Shown here: piece after piece, positions 8,933 through 17,545 of the stretch
Position numbering within the stretch: the stretch's first letter is position 1
Layout of the letters: the number at the start of each line of letters is the position of its first letter
Assembly (NCBI RefSeq): GCF_014899185.1
Contig: NZ_CP045201.1
Coordinates: 1,348,501-1,412,500, forward strand
Length of the DNA stretch: 64,000 nucleotides
Reading direction: 5' to 3'
From: Pseudooceanicola spongiae
GTDB lineage: Bacteria > Pseudomonadota > Alphaproteobacteria > Rhodobacterales > Rhodobacteraceae
Program-made: the position numbers and the translations under genes
The notes under the pieces: model-generated
What the model was told of the DNA's origin: nothing
Database searches by the model: none
Seen by the model: the letters and a program-made list of their open reading frames with translations, nothing else

Positions 8933-10576
8933 TTATTCGCCGCCCGCATCCATCTTGCGATGCGCAATGACCTCTTCCAGCCAGCCCAGCCGCATCTCGG
9001 GAACCGAGGACAGCAGCAGGTCGGTATAGTCGTCAAAGGGCGGAGACAGCACCTCTTCGCGGTTGCCATAGCGCACCACCTTGCCGCGATACATCACCGC
9101 AATCTTGTCGGCGATGGCCTTCACCGTCGCCAGATCGTGGGTGATGAAGAGGTAGGCAACCCCCTCCTCTTTCTGCAGGTTTAACAACAGCTTGAGGATA
9201 CCATCCGCAACAAGCGGATCCAGCGCCGAGGTCACCTCGTCACAGATGATCAGCTTGGGCTTCGCCGCCAGAGCGCGCGCGATACAGACCCGCTGTTTCT
9301 GTCCGCCCGACAATTCCGCCGGATAGCGGTCGGCAAAGCCCTCGCCCAGCTCGATCTCGTCCAGCAGCTCCTGCACCCGCTTGCGTTTGGCCGCGCCTTT
9401 CAGGCCGAAATAGAACTCCAGCGGCCGCCCGATGATCGAGGCGACAGTCTGGCGCGGATTCATCGCCGTATCGGCCATCTGGTAGATCATCTGCAGCTCG
9501 CGCAGATCATCCTTGGACCGCCCCTTCAGCGCCGGCGAAAGGGTGCGCCCGCAGAACTCGATAGAGCCCCCGTTGGGCGGCAAAAGCCCAGTGATTACAC
9601 GGGCTAAGGTCGATTTCCCCGACCCGCTTTCGCCCACTACAGCCAGCGTCTGACCGGCTGTCAGTTCCACCGAAACCTGCTTGAGAACGTCGAATTTCAG
9701 CCCGCTGTAGCGCGCCGAAATGTCGTTGATCTTCAGCACGGCCTCGCCCACGGCGGGCTTTTCCGCATGATTCACCTGACGCACTGAAACGAGGTCACGG
9801 GTATAGTCTTCCTGCGGGTCATGGATGATCCGCTGAGCGGTGCCATGTTCAACCATATGTCCATGACGCAGCACCATAATCTCGTCCGAGACCTGCGCCA
9901 CGACCGCCAGATCGTGGGTGATATAGAGCGCGCCGACACCGGTATCGCGGATCGCTTCCTTGATCGCCGCCAGCACGTCGATCTGTGTCGTCACGTCCAG
10001 CGCGGTGGTCGGTTCGTCGAACACCACCAGCTCGGGCTGAGGACACAGCGCCATGGCGGTCATGACCCGTTGCAACTGCCCGCCCGAGACCTGGTGCGGA
10101 TAGCGGCTGCCGATGGTCTTCGGCGATGGCAGGCCAAGCTTTTCAAACAGCGCAACGGCCCGCGCCTCCGCCTCCGAGCGCGCGACGCCCATGGCCAGTG
10201 ACGTCTCGATCACCTGATCCATCAGCTTGCGCGCCGGGTTGAAGGAGGCCGCGGCAGACTGCGACACATAGGTCACCGTCTTGCCACGCAGCTTGCGCAG
10301 GGCACCCGCGCCCCCCTTGAGGATATCGACGCCGTTGACCAGCACCTCACCCCCGGTGATGCGCACGCCTCCACGACCGTAAGCCATTGAAGACAAACCG
10401 ATCGTCGACTTGCCCGCGCCGGATTCCCCGATCAGCCCCATGACCTTGCCCTTGGCGAGGGTCAGCGAAACGCCCTCGACAATGGTGATGTCCTGCGGCG
10501 CTTCGCCGGGGGGATAGCTGGTCGCTTCGATCTTCAGGTTCCGGATTTCCAGAACCGGCTTTTCAATGTCGCTCAT
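8933..10576 (-). CDS. Peptide-type ABC transporter, fused double ATP-binding protein
   Basis: This cytoplasmic ATPase powers the peptide/opine/nickel-class importer encoded just upstream. It contains two complete ATPase domains, equivalent to DppD fused to DppF. The first has Walker A GESGAGKST, signature VSGGQLQRV and Walker B LVVFDEPTTALD; the second has GESGSGKST, LSGGQKQRV and LIICDEVTSALD. The start chosen is MSDIEKPVLEIRN, whose ATG overlaps the permease stop as ATGA; an upstream in-frame ATG adds 14 residues but has no context. At 547 residues it has the normal length of fused members. It is the last gene of the carnitine-linked cluster and ends at the bidirectional terminator. Confidence 0.93.
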   Translation of the reverse strand: MSDIEKPVLEIRNLKIEATSYPPGEAPQDITIVEGVSLTLAKGKVMGLIGESGAGKSTIGLSSMAYGRGGVRITGGEVLVNGVDILKGGAGALRKLRGKTVTYVSQSAAASFNPARKLMDQVIETSLAMGVARSEAEARAVALFEKLGLPSPKTIGSRYPHQVSGGQLQRVMTAMALCPQPELVVFDEPTTALDVTTQIDVLAAIKEAIRDTGVGALYITHDLAVVAQVSDEIMVLRHGHMVEHGTAQRIIHDPQEDYTRDLVSVRQVNHAEKPAVGEAVLKINDISARYSGLKFDVLKQVSVELTAGQTLAVVGESGSGKSTLARVITGLLPPNGGSIEFCGRTLSPALKGRSKDDLRELQMIYQMADTAMNPRQTVASIIGRPLEFYFGLKGAAKRKRVQELLDEIELGEGFADRYPAELSGGQKQRVCIARALAAKPKLIICDEVTSALDPLVADGILKLLLNLQKEEGVAYLFITHDLATVKAIADKIAVMYRGKVVRYGNREEVLSPPFDDYTDLLLSSVPEMRLGWLEEVIAHRKMDAGGE

Positions 10577-11388
10577 CCGCGGCCTCCTTTCAGGCTGGAG
10601 GTGCGGGTCAGCACCCAATCCGCCACGAGGTTGACCGAAATGGCCAGCGTGGCGATGGCGACCGCCGGGATCAGCGCGGCGGGAATGCCGTAGACGATCC
10701 CCTCCTTGTTCTCCTTCACGATGCCGCCCCAGTCGGCCAGCGGCGGTTGCACACCAAGACCAAGGAATGACAGGGTCGAGATGAACAGCACCATGAAGAT
10801 GAAGCGCAGACCGGCCTCAGCCACCAGAGGCGACAGAGCGTTCGGCAGAATTTCACGGAAGATCACCCAGATCGTGCCCTCGCCGCGCAGCCGCGCAGCC
10901 TCGACATAATCCATGACGGCGACGTCAACGGCGACGGCGCGCGACAGGCGATAGACGCGGGTCGACTCGATCAGGCCCATGACGCCGATCAGCACGGGGA
11001 TCGACACGGGCAGCACCGACAGGATCACCAGCGCCAGGATCAGCGCCGGAATCGACATCAGCAGATCGACCAGACGCGACAGCACCTGATCGACCCAACC
11101 ACCTGAAACGGCAGCCAGAAAGCCGAAGAAGGCGCCGGTGGCAAAGGCCAGTACGGTCGCGGCGGCGGCCACAAAGATGGTGATCTGGCCACCGTAGATC
11201 ATCCGGCTCAGCAGGTCGCGCCCGATGGAGTCGGTGCCCAGCCAATGCTCGGCTGAGACAGGGTCCCAGACGTTGCCGACCACTTCGGCATATCCGTAGG
11301 GAGAGATGACATCGGCGAAGATCGCGGCAAGGAAATAGGCCGCGGTCACCACCATCCCGATCAGGGCGGAGAGGGGAATACGGCTCAT
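10573..11388 (-). CDS. Peptide-type ABC transporter permease (DppC-like)
   Basis: This is one of two inner-membrane permeases of the peptide-class importer. It has 271 residues and about six hydrophobic segments, with HWLGTDSIGRDLLSRMIYGG near residue 50, the hallmark of DppC/OppC proteins. The coupling-helix region reads VEAARLRGEGTIWVIFREILPN. Start and stop overlap the neighbouring genes by four bases each, so translation is coupled along the operon. Confidence 0.93.
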   Translation of the reverse strand: MSRIPLSALIGMVVTAAYFLAAIFADVISPYGYAEVVGNVWDPVSAEHWLGTDSIGRDLLSRMIYGGQITIFVAAAATVLAFATGAFFGFLAAVSGGWVDQVLSRLVDLLMSIPALILALVILSVLPVSIPVLIGVMGLIESTRVYRLSRAVAVDVAVMDYVEAARLRGEGTIWVIFREILPNALSPLVAEAGLRFIFMVLFISTLSFLGLGVQPPLADWGGIVKENKEGIVYGIPAALIPAVAIATLAISVNLVADWVLTRTSSLKGGRG

Positions 11389-12377
11389 TTAGGGTGCCTC
11401 AAGCGTGGGTTGGCGAGAATGGAAACGACATCGGCAATCATGTTCAGACCGATGTAGACGGCGGCGAACACCAGCCCGCAGGCCTGCACCACCGGCACGT
11501 CGCGCTTGGCCACGTGATCGACAAGGTACTGGCCCATGCCGGGATAGACAAAGACCACCTCGACCACGACGACGCCGACGACAAGGTAGGCAAGGTTCAG
11601 CATGACGACGTTGACGACAGGCGCGATGGCATTGGGCAGCGCATGGCGCCAGATGATGCGGAACGGGCGCATGCCCTTCAGCTCAGCCGTTTCGATATAG
11701 GCCGATTGCATCACGTTAAGGATCGCGGCGCGGGTCATGCGCATCATATGCCCCAGCACCACCAGCACCAGCACTGTCACCGGCAGAGCAATGGCATTCA
11801 GCCGCTCCAGCAGGGACATGCTGTCGTAGACTGTGGAAACCGAGGGAAAGGCGTGCAGACGCACCGCCATGATGAACATGACGATATAGCCAAGCAGAAA
11901 TTCGGGAACGGAGACAGAGGCCAGCGTGACAGCCGAGATCACCTTGTCGGGCCAGCGCCCCTGATAGCGCACCGAGACGAGGCCGAGCGTCAGAGCCAGC
12001 GGCACGGCAATGATGGCGGCACATCCGGCCAGAAACAGCGTGTTCCCCAGACGGCGGCCCATGGCATCGGCAATGTCCTGACCATTGGTCAGCGCAGTGC
12101 CCAGATCGCCGTGCAGGGCCCCCACAAGCCAGGAAATGTAGCGCGTGACCGCCGGCTCGTTCAGACCCAGCTCAGCCCGCAGGTTTGCCAGAGCCTGTGG
12201 CGTCGCGGATTGCCCGAGGATGGATTGTGCGACGTCGCCGGGCAGGATTTGCGTTCCCGCAAAGATCAGCAGCGAGGCGGCGAAGAGGAGCAAGAGGCCC
12301 ATCGCAATGCGATGGGCCACCAGCAGGACAACGGGGTGTCCAATGATGGATTTGATCAAGATCCCTGCCTCAGGCAA
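11385..12377 (-). CDS. Peptide-type ABC transporter permease (DppB-like)
   Basis: This is the second permease of the importer, 330 residues with six predicted membrane spans. It shows the DppB-type N-terminal pattern (AGTQILPGDVAQSILGQSATP) followed by the LRAELGLNEPAVTRYISWL segment. The coupling region ETAELKGMRPFRIIWRHALPN is intact. It overlaps the binding-protein gene upstream by eight bases and the DppC-like gene by four. The substrate cannot be read from the permease; the genomic neighbours suggest carnitine or carnitine esters rather than peptides. Confidence 0.92.
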   Translation of the reverse strand: MPEAGILIKSIIGHPVVLLVAHRIAMGLLLLFAASLLIFAGTQILPGDVAQSILGQSATPQALANLRAELGLNEPAVTRYISWLVGALHGDLGTALTNGQDIADAMGRRLGNTLFLAGCAAIIAVPLALTLGLVSVRYQGRWPDKVISAVTLASVSVPEFLLGYIVMFIMAVRLHAFPSVSTVYDSMSLLERLNAIALPVTVLVLVVLGHMMRMTRAAILNVMQSAYIETAELKGMRPFRIIWRHALPNAIAPVVNVVMLNLAYLVVGVVVVEVVFVYPGMGQYLVDHVAKRDVPVVQACGLVFAAVYIGLNMIADVVSILANPRLRHPK

Positions 12378-13959
12378 ACCAGCACTTGTGTGCGACCAGA
12401 CCGTTCATCAGATCCTGGTTGGGATCTTCGACCCAGCCCTGCACATCGGTCGTGATGGCACAGATGAAGTCGTTGAACATCGGCAGGATAACCCCACCTT
12501 CGTCGCGCACCATGTAGGCCATCTGGCTGTACATTTCCTTGCGCTTCGCCTGGTCCAGCTCGCCCTTGGCCTCGACCAGCAACTTGTCGAAGGCAGGGTT
12601 GTCGAAGCGGGTATCGTTCCAGTCGGCCGTCGACAGATAGGCGGTCGAATACATCTGATCCTGCACCGGACGGCCACCCCAGTAAGAGGCGCAGAAGGGC
12701 TGCACGTTCCAGACGTCGGACCAGTAGCCATCGCCGGGTTCGCGCTTGATCTCCAGCGGGATGCCGGAGGCCTTTGCGGTCTGCTGGAACAGCGCCGAGG
12801 CGTCGAGCGCGCCCGAGAACGCCACATCAGATGTGCGCATCACGATCGGTGTGCCGTCATGGCCGGACTTCTTGTAGTGGAAGGCCGCCTTGTCGGGATC
12901 ATAGGTGCGCTGCTCGATGCTGTCGTCGAACAGCGGATAGGAAGCGTTGATCGGGAAGTCGTTGCCGATGGTCCCGTAGCCCTGCAGCACCTTGTCGACC
13001 ATTTCCTGACGGTTGATCGCGTATTTCAGCGCCAGACGCAGGTCGTTGTTGTCAAACGGCGCCGTGTTGCAATGCATGATGAAGACGTAGTGGCCCTTGC
13101 CGGAGACGTTCTTGACGTCGATGCTCGGGGCGCGGCCCATCAGGCCGGCAACTTTGGGGTCAATCCGGTTGGCGACGTGGATCTGGCCCGACTGCAGCGC
13201 CGAGGTGCGCGCGGTGTTGTCGTTGATCACCAGAATCTCGACGCCAGCAAAGTGACCCTGGCTCTCGTCCCAGTATTCGTCGAACTTTTCAAAGACGTAG
13301 CGCACGCCGGGCTCGTTCACCATGACCTTGTAGGCGCCGGTGCCGATGCCGGATGCGGGATCATCCATGCCGCCATTGGGCTCGATCACGAGGTGATAGT
13401 CGGCCATCAGATACGGCAGGTCGGCGTTGGCCTCGGTCAGGCTGACCACGACATTGTCGCCATCGACCTTCATGGACTCGATGCCCTGCATCACGCCAAG
13501 CGCGCCGGATTTCGAGTTCTCGTCCGAGTGGCGTTTCAGCGTCGCCAGAACGTCGTCCGGGGTCAGATCCTTGCCATTGTGGAACTTGATGCCCTTGCGG
13601 ATCTTGAAGGTCCATTGCTTGGCGTCGGGGGTGCTTTCCACCGCTTCGGCAAGACGCATCTGCACGGGGCCGCCCTTGGGGTCCAGCTCGACCAGCGGAT
13701 CACCGAACAGCTTGAGCAGCTGGAAGGTCACCTGGTTGGCCGCCAGCGCCGGATCAAGGGAGTCGGTCGAGCCGCCCCCCTGCATCCCGATCTTCAGCAC
13801 GCCACCCTTTTGCGGTGTCTGAGCCTTGAGGCCCGTCGCCAGCATCGTGTTCGCAGCAGCGGCGGTCAGGCCGACAGCGGCAGCACGTCCAAGGAAGTTA
13901 CGGCGGTTCATCTTGCCCTGCACAGTACGTGCCAGCATGTAGCGGAGTTCGTCGTTCAT
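12370..13959 (-). CDS. Peptide-type ABC transporter solute-binding protein (SBP_bac_5), Tat-exported
   Basis: This is a periplasmic receptor of the DppA/OppA family, about 529 residues. The export signal is of the twin-arginine type: MNRRNFLGRAAAVGLTAAAANTMLATGLKAQ, preceded by a 24-residue extension. The start MNDELRYML is preferred because GGGAG lies eight bases before it; an in-frame ATG eight codons upstream lacks such a site. The family motif IDPAL/SLDPALAANQ and the later NNDLRLALKYAINRQEMVDKVLQG are clear. A 137-base gap with palindromes separates it from the esterase gene, so transporter genes may have their own promoter. Quaternary amine or ester substrate is inferred from context. 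Confidence 0.92.
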   Translation of the reverse strand: MNDELRYMLARTVQGKMNRRNFLGRAAAVGLTAAAANTMLATGLKAQTPQKGGVLKIGMQGGGSTDSLDPALAANQVTFQLLKLFGDPLVELDPKGGPVQMRLAEAVESTPDAKQWTFKIRKGIKFHNGKDLTPDDVLATLKRHSDENSKSGALGVMQGIESMKVDGDNVVVSLTEANADLPYLMADYHLVIEPNGGMDDPASGIGTGAYKVMVNEPGVRYVFEKFDEYWDESQGHFAGVEILVINDNTARTSALQSGQIHVANRIDPKVAGLMGRAPSIDVKNVSGKGHYVFIMHCNTAPFDNNDLRLALKYAINRQEMVDKVLQGYGTIGNDFPINASYPLFDDSIEQRTYDPDKAAFHYKKSGHDGTPIVMRTSDVAFSGALDASALFQQTAKASGIPLEIKREPGDGYWSDVWNVQPFCASYWGGRPVQDQMYSTAYLSTADWNDTRFDNPAFDKLLVEAKGELDQAKRKEMYSQMAYMVRDEGGVILPMFNDFICAITTDVQGWVEDPNQDLMNGLVAHKCWFA

Positions 13960-14013
13960 GTCTTGGTTCTCCCGGATGGTCACACGGTCACAAATTGCGC
14001 CGCATGGTTCTTA

Positions 14014-14085
14014 ATTGACTGGTCAATAAACTGAGGCATCCTGTCACAGACGCAACGATTTTTTGCTCAGCCGTGCAAAAAAATC
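14014..14085. promoter_or_regulatory. Two inverted repeats between esterase and binding-protein genes
   Basis: The 137-base gap holds the near-palindrome ATTGAC-TG-GTCAAT (14014-14027), which looks like a dimeric-repressor operator. It also holds GATTTTTTGC / GCAAAAAAATC (14057-14066 and 14075-14085), an A/T-rich inverted repeat with an eight-base spacer just after the esterase stop. The second could form a weak terminator hairpin on the minus-strand transcript. Together they suggest separate control of the transporter genes. Confidence 0.45.
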
Positions 14086-14096
14086 TCGTTTCAGGC

Positions 14097-16085
14097 TCAC
14101 AGATGGTCGCGGCGCACCTCATCTTCGACATTCCGCTCATAGATCAGAACATCGTCCTGCCATGCTTCGATGCGGCCGGTCAGATAAAAGTGCGACGAGT
14201 CGCACCACATTTCCTGCACCGCTTCGGTGCGCAGACGGATTCCGTCGCGTTCAAGCTCCTGCGTCCAGTGGGTCCAGCCGCGGGCCGACAGCGGATCGTC
14301 CGGGTGGATCGTCCAGCGCTCGCGCGCGATCGACCCGGCAATCAAGCCATGATCGCCGTTGCGGCTTTTGCCGAAGTCATCCTCGATTACCAATGCAACG
14401 GTGCCGGTCTGATGATCGGTCTCGCTGCGGCGCACATGCGCGGCGGGGCGCAGGGTCTCTTCTTTCAGAGGCGCAGCACTCTCCGCTTCGGCAAAGGTGA
14501 TCTCATCGCCCTGCGCGGTGGGACGGACCGGCAACGTCAGGGCCCCTTCGCTCAACGTCAGAGTGGTCGCCTCGGGCGCAGGCCAGATCATCGGCCAGTA
14601 GGCGGAAGACACGGCAACACGCAGCTTGTGCCCCTCAGGCAGGCGATAGGCGATGTGATCGAGCGCGAGGGTGATCTCAAACTCCGCGCCCGGGGTGAGT
14701 GCCTGCGGATCGGCATGGGAGGTGTGGTGCGTCAGGTTCAGCACACCCCAGCTGATCCGCGTCGAGGCGCCATCGGGGTGGACGTGGTTCAGCCGCACCG
14801 CGACCTGGCCTGCGGGCGTGTCGGCGCGCAGCTTCAGACGCAGCGACGGCGCGCCGAGGATATCGGTCTGCGGCAGAGGCGCGGTATCAAAGCACAGGGA
14901 CAGAGCGTCATCCGCGCGCTGGTCGCCGGGCATTTCCGGCCCCAGCCAGATGGCACAGAACTCACCACCCTGCGCACCGCAATGCTGCGGCGAGGCGAGC
15001 GGCAGGTCCAGCGCGCCAGCGCCCTTGCCCAGTCCCTGCTCCGACAGATCCATCACGCGGTTTTCGATGTTGGCGGAGGGCCATTCGGCTTCCGTCACCC
15101 AACGCCCCGGGCGCGTTGCATACCAGGTCGCAGGGCGCACGCCGTCCATCAGATAGGCGGCATAGGCGGGTTCTTCGGCTACGCCGGTGTCGACACCCTT
15201 GAGGTGCTGATCCCACCAGCGCAGCGCTTCCTGCAGGAAACCGATGCGCGGCTCCGGCACCGCGAAGTGCGGGTATTTGTGCACCCAGGGTCCAACGATT
15301 CCGCGCACCGGTCCCTCAATGTTTTCAACCAGTTGTGGCACGGCGTTCTTGTAGCTGTCGCCCCAGCCGCCGACGGCCATGACCGCCGCCTTGATCGCAC
15401 CGAAATCCTCGCAGACAGAGCCGTGCTGCCAATAGGCATCGCGGCGCTGATGGTTCAGCCAGGTGGTCGCCAGAAACGGCTGCGCGTCGAGGCGCTTGAG
15501 CCATTCCTCGCGCCAGTCGGCGCGCATGGCAGGATCAGGCGGACGCGACGAATAGGACCACATGGTCCCCGCCCAGCCGAGGTTTTCATTCAGCAGGCAG
15601 CCGCCCTTGTAGTGGATATCATCGGCATACCGGTCGACCGTGGAACACAGCGTGATGATCGCCTTCAGCGCGGGCGGCTGGAGTGCGGCCACCTGAAGCG
15701 AGTTGAACCCGCCCCAGCTGATCCCCATCATACCGACATTGCCACTGCACCAGTCCTGCGCCGCGATCCAGGAGATGACCTCGCAGGCGTCAGCCAGTTC
15801 CTGAGCGCTGTATTCATCCTCCATCAGCCCGTCGCTGTCGCCATTGCCGCGCATGTCGACGCGCAGGCAGGCATAGCCGTGACCGGCGAGATAGGGATGG
15901 GTCAGCGCATCGCGCGCCGTGGTACCGTCGCGCCGCCGATAGGGCAGAAACTCCAGCACCGCAGGCACGGGCCCTGCCCCCTCGGGCATCCAAAGCCGCG
16001 CCACCAATCTGGTACCATCGGCAAGGGGAATCCAGAGGTCGGGCGTTTCAGTGACAGGATATGGAAACTCGGTTCGTATCGTCAT
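14097..16085 (-). CDS. CocE/NonD family alpha/beta hydrolase (X-Pro dipeptidyl-peptidase-like esterase)
   Basis: This is a 662-residue hydrolase of the S15/CocE family, whose members cleave esters or acyl-proline bonds. The N-terminal alpha/beta domain carries the nucleophile motif GISWGG (about residue 142), the aspartate in VGGWGDSYKN and the histidine in VGPWVHKYPHF. The C-terminal half (from about residue 430) is the jelly-roll domain of the family. It has no signal peptide, so it acts in the cytoplasm. Its ATG overlaps the stop of the carnitine dehydrogenase/thioesterase fusion (ATGA), tying it to carnitine breakdown. I infer that it frees carnitine from imported esters; this has not been shown for this family as far as I know. 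Confidence 0.85.
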   Translation of the reverse strand: MTIRTEFPYPVTETPDLWIPLADGTRLVARLWMPEGAGPVPAVLEFLPYRRRDGTTARDALTHPYLAGHGYACLRVDMRGNGDSDGLMEDEYSAQELADACEVISWIAAQDWCSGNVGMMGISWGGFNSLQVAALQPPALKAIITLCSTVDRYADDIHYKGGCLLNENLGWAGTMWSYSSRPPDPAMRADWREEWLKRLDAQPFLATTWLNHQRRDAYWQHGSVCEDFGAIKAAVMAVGGWGDSYKNAVPQLVENIEGPVRGIVGPWVHKYPHFAVPEPRIGFLQEALRWWDQHLKGVDTGVAEEPAYAAYLMDGVRPATWYATRPGRWVTEAEWPSANIENRVMDLSEQGLGKGAGALDLPLASPQHCGAQGGEFCAIWLGPEMPGDQRADDALSLCFDTAPLPQTDILGAPSLRLKLRADTPAGQVAVRLNHVHPDGASTRISWGVLNLTHHTSHADPQALTPGAEFEITLALDHIAYRLPEGHKLRVAVSSAYWPMIWPAPEATTLTLSEGALTLPVRPTAQGDEITFAEAESAAPLKEETLRPAAHVRRSETDHQTGTVALVIEDDFGKSRNGDHGLIAGSIARERWTIHPDDPLSARGWTHWTQELERDGIRLRTEAVQEMWCDSSHFYLTGRIEAWQDDVLIYERNVEDEVRRDHL

Positions 16086-17545
16086 GCAGTATCCCTGCGC
16101 TGGCCAACGTGCCGTCCGGCTGCCGCAGGGCGCGGCAGATCGGCTTGGGCCGTGGCGATCTCATCAAGTGTCGTGAGGACGGAGGCATCCGCCGCACAGG
16201 TGTGCCCCGCAGCCATGTCGACATGCAGTAGCATCTGTTCGATGGTCGCAACGTCTGCCCCGTCGTCATCGCGGGTCAGGGACATCCAGATATGCAGGCG
16301 CTTGTCGTCATGGCTCAGCACCTGCACCGTTCCGGTCAGATGCGCACCCAGTTTTGCCTCGCCCAGATGGCGGATGTGGGTTTCGGCTGTGTAATAGCTG
16401 TGTCCCGCGGCCACGTAGTCGAGCCCTGCCCCGATCCGGGCGAGAAAGGCATCGACGATCTGCGACCCCGCGAACAGATAGCGGCTTTCCGTCATGTGGC
16501 CGTTGTAGTCAATCCAGCTCGGAAGCACCACCAGCTTTGTCGCCTCTGGAATAGCCGAGGTCGCTTTTGTCGTCTCGGCTTGCAGGGCCAGTCTGCGGTC
16601 GTGGTCGTTGAAGACCTTGCCCGCCCCCCAGTCACGGTCTTTGAGAGACCGCAGGAATGCCACAAGGTTGCCGTCCCGGATGCGCTCCAGATCGCGGATC
16701 GAGTGGTGTCCGGACTGCGCGTCGGACTGGCCTGCGATCAGGTCAACCAGCTCCTCGGTGAACTCGGGGACATCCATCAGCTTGGTCCAGGGCCAGGCCA
16801 GCGCGGGGCCGAACTGTTCCATGAAGTGCTTCATGCCCGCCTCGCCGCCTGCAATGCGATAGGTCTCGAACAGGCCCATCTGCGCCCAGCGAAGGCCGAA
16901 ACTCATGCGGATGACGTCGTCGATTTCCTCCGTGGTGGCGATGCCGTCCTTGACCAGCCAGAGCGCCTCACGCCAGAGCGCCTCAAGCAAGCGGTCGCCG
17001 ATATGCGCGTCGATCTCCTTGCGGACCTGCAGCGGAAACATCCCGATGTCGCGCAGCAGCTCCAGCACGCCGCCGGTGAAGTCAGCAGTGTTGGCAGCAG
17101 AGGGCACGATCTCGACCAGTGGCAACAGGTAGACCGGGTTGAACGGATGCGCGACGAAGATCACGCCGGGGTTGGTTGCGCCCTGTTGCAGTTCCGACGG
17201 CTTGAAGCCCGAGGTCGAGGAGCCGAGCGGTGCATCCGGCGCGGCAGCCTGAATTTCGGCGAAGACGCGATGTTTCAGCGCCAGTTGCTCCGAGACGCTC
17301 TCCTGAATGTAGGACGCGCCCGTCACCGCCTCGGCCACGGAACTGGCAAAGCTCAACGTCCCCTCAGCCGGCAGGCCGGTGTCGGAGAGCTGCGGCAGCG
17401 TGGCACGGGCATTTGCCAGCACTTCGCCAATCTTGCGCGCGGCCTGTGGATCAGGGTCGAAAACCGCGACATCCCAGCCGTTCAGCAGGAACCGGGCGGC
17501 CCAGCCGCCACCGATGACCCCGCCGCCAATGATCGCCGCCTTCAT
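16082..17545 (-). CDS. lcdH: L-carnitine dehydrogenase fused to betainyl-CoA thioesterase
   Basis: This is a bifunctional enzyme of carnitine catabolism, 487 residues. Residues 1-320 form an NAD-dependent 3-hydroxyacyl-CoA-dehydrogenase-type fold with the Rossmann motif GGGVIGGGW at the N terminus and HPFNPVYLLPLVEIVPS near residue 130. It oxidises L-carnitine to 3-dehydrocarnitine. The last ~150 residues are a hot-dog thioesterase (WIDYNGHMTESRYLF at about residue 345), which hydrolyses betainyl-CoA. In Pseudomonas these activities are separate CdhA and CdhB proteins; fused forms are known in rhizobia and rhodobacters. It overlaps the BKACE gene and the esterase gene by four bases each. Confidence 0.92.
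   Translation of the reverse strand: MKAAIIGGGVIGGGWAARFLLNGWDVAVFDPDPQAARKIGEVLANARATLPQLSDTGLPAEGTLSFASSVAEAVTGASYIQESVSEQLALKHRVFAEIQAAAPDAPLGSSTSGFKPSELQQGATNPGVIFVAHPFNPVYLLPLVEIVPSAANTADFTGGVLELLRDIGMFPLQVRKEIDAHIGDRLLEALWREALWLVKDGIATTEEIDDVIRMSFGLRWAQMGLFETYRIAGGEAGMKHFMEQFGPALAWPWTKLMDVPEFTEELVDLIAGQSDAQSGHHSIRDLERIRDGNLVAFLRSLKDRDWGAGKVFNDHDRRLALQAETTKATSAIPEATKLVVLPSWIDYNGHMTESRYLFAGSQIVDAFLARIGAGLDYVAAGHSYYTAETHIRHLGEAKLGAHLTGTVQVLSHDDKRLHIWMSLTRDDDGADVATIEQMLLHVDMAAGHTCAADASVLTTLDEIATAQADLPRPAAAGRHVGQRRDTA

Noticed and set aside
14073..16394. Long plus-strand frame (773 codons) opposite the CocE esterase
   Set aside because: The opposite strand encodes a full-length hydrolase with catalytic motifs; the plus-strand product is arginine/proline-rich and unlike any protein family.
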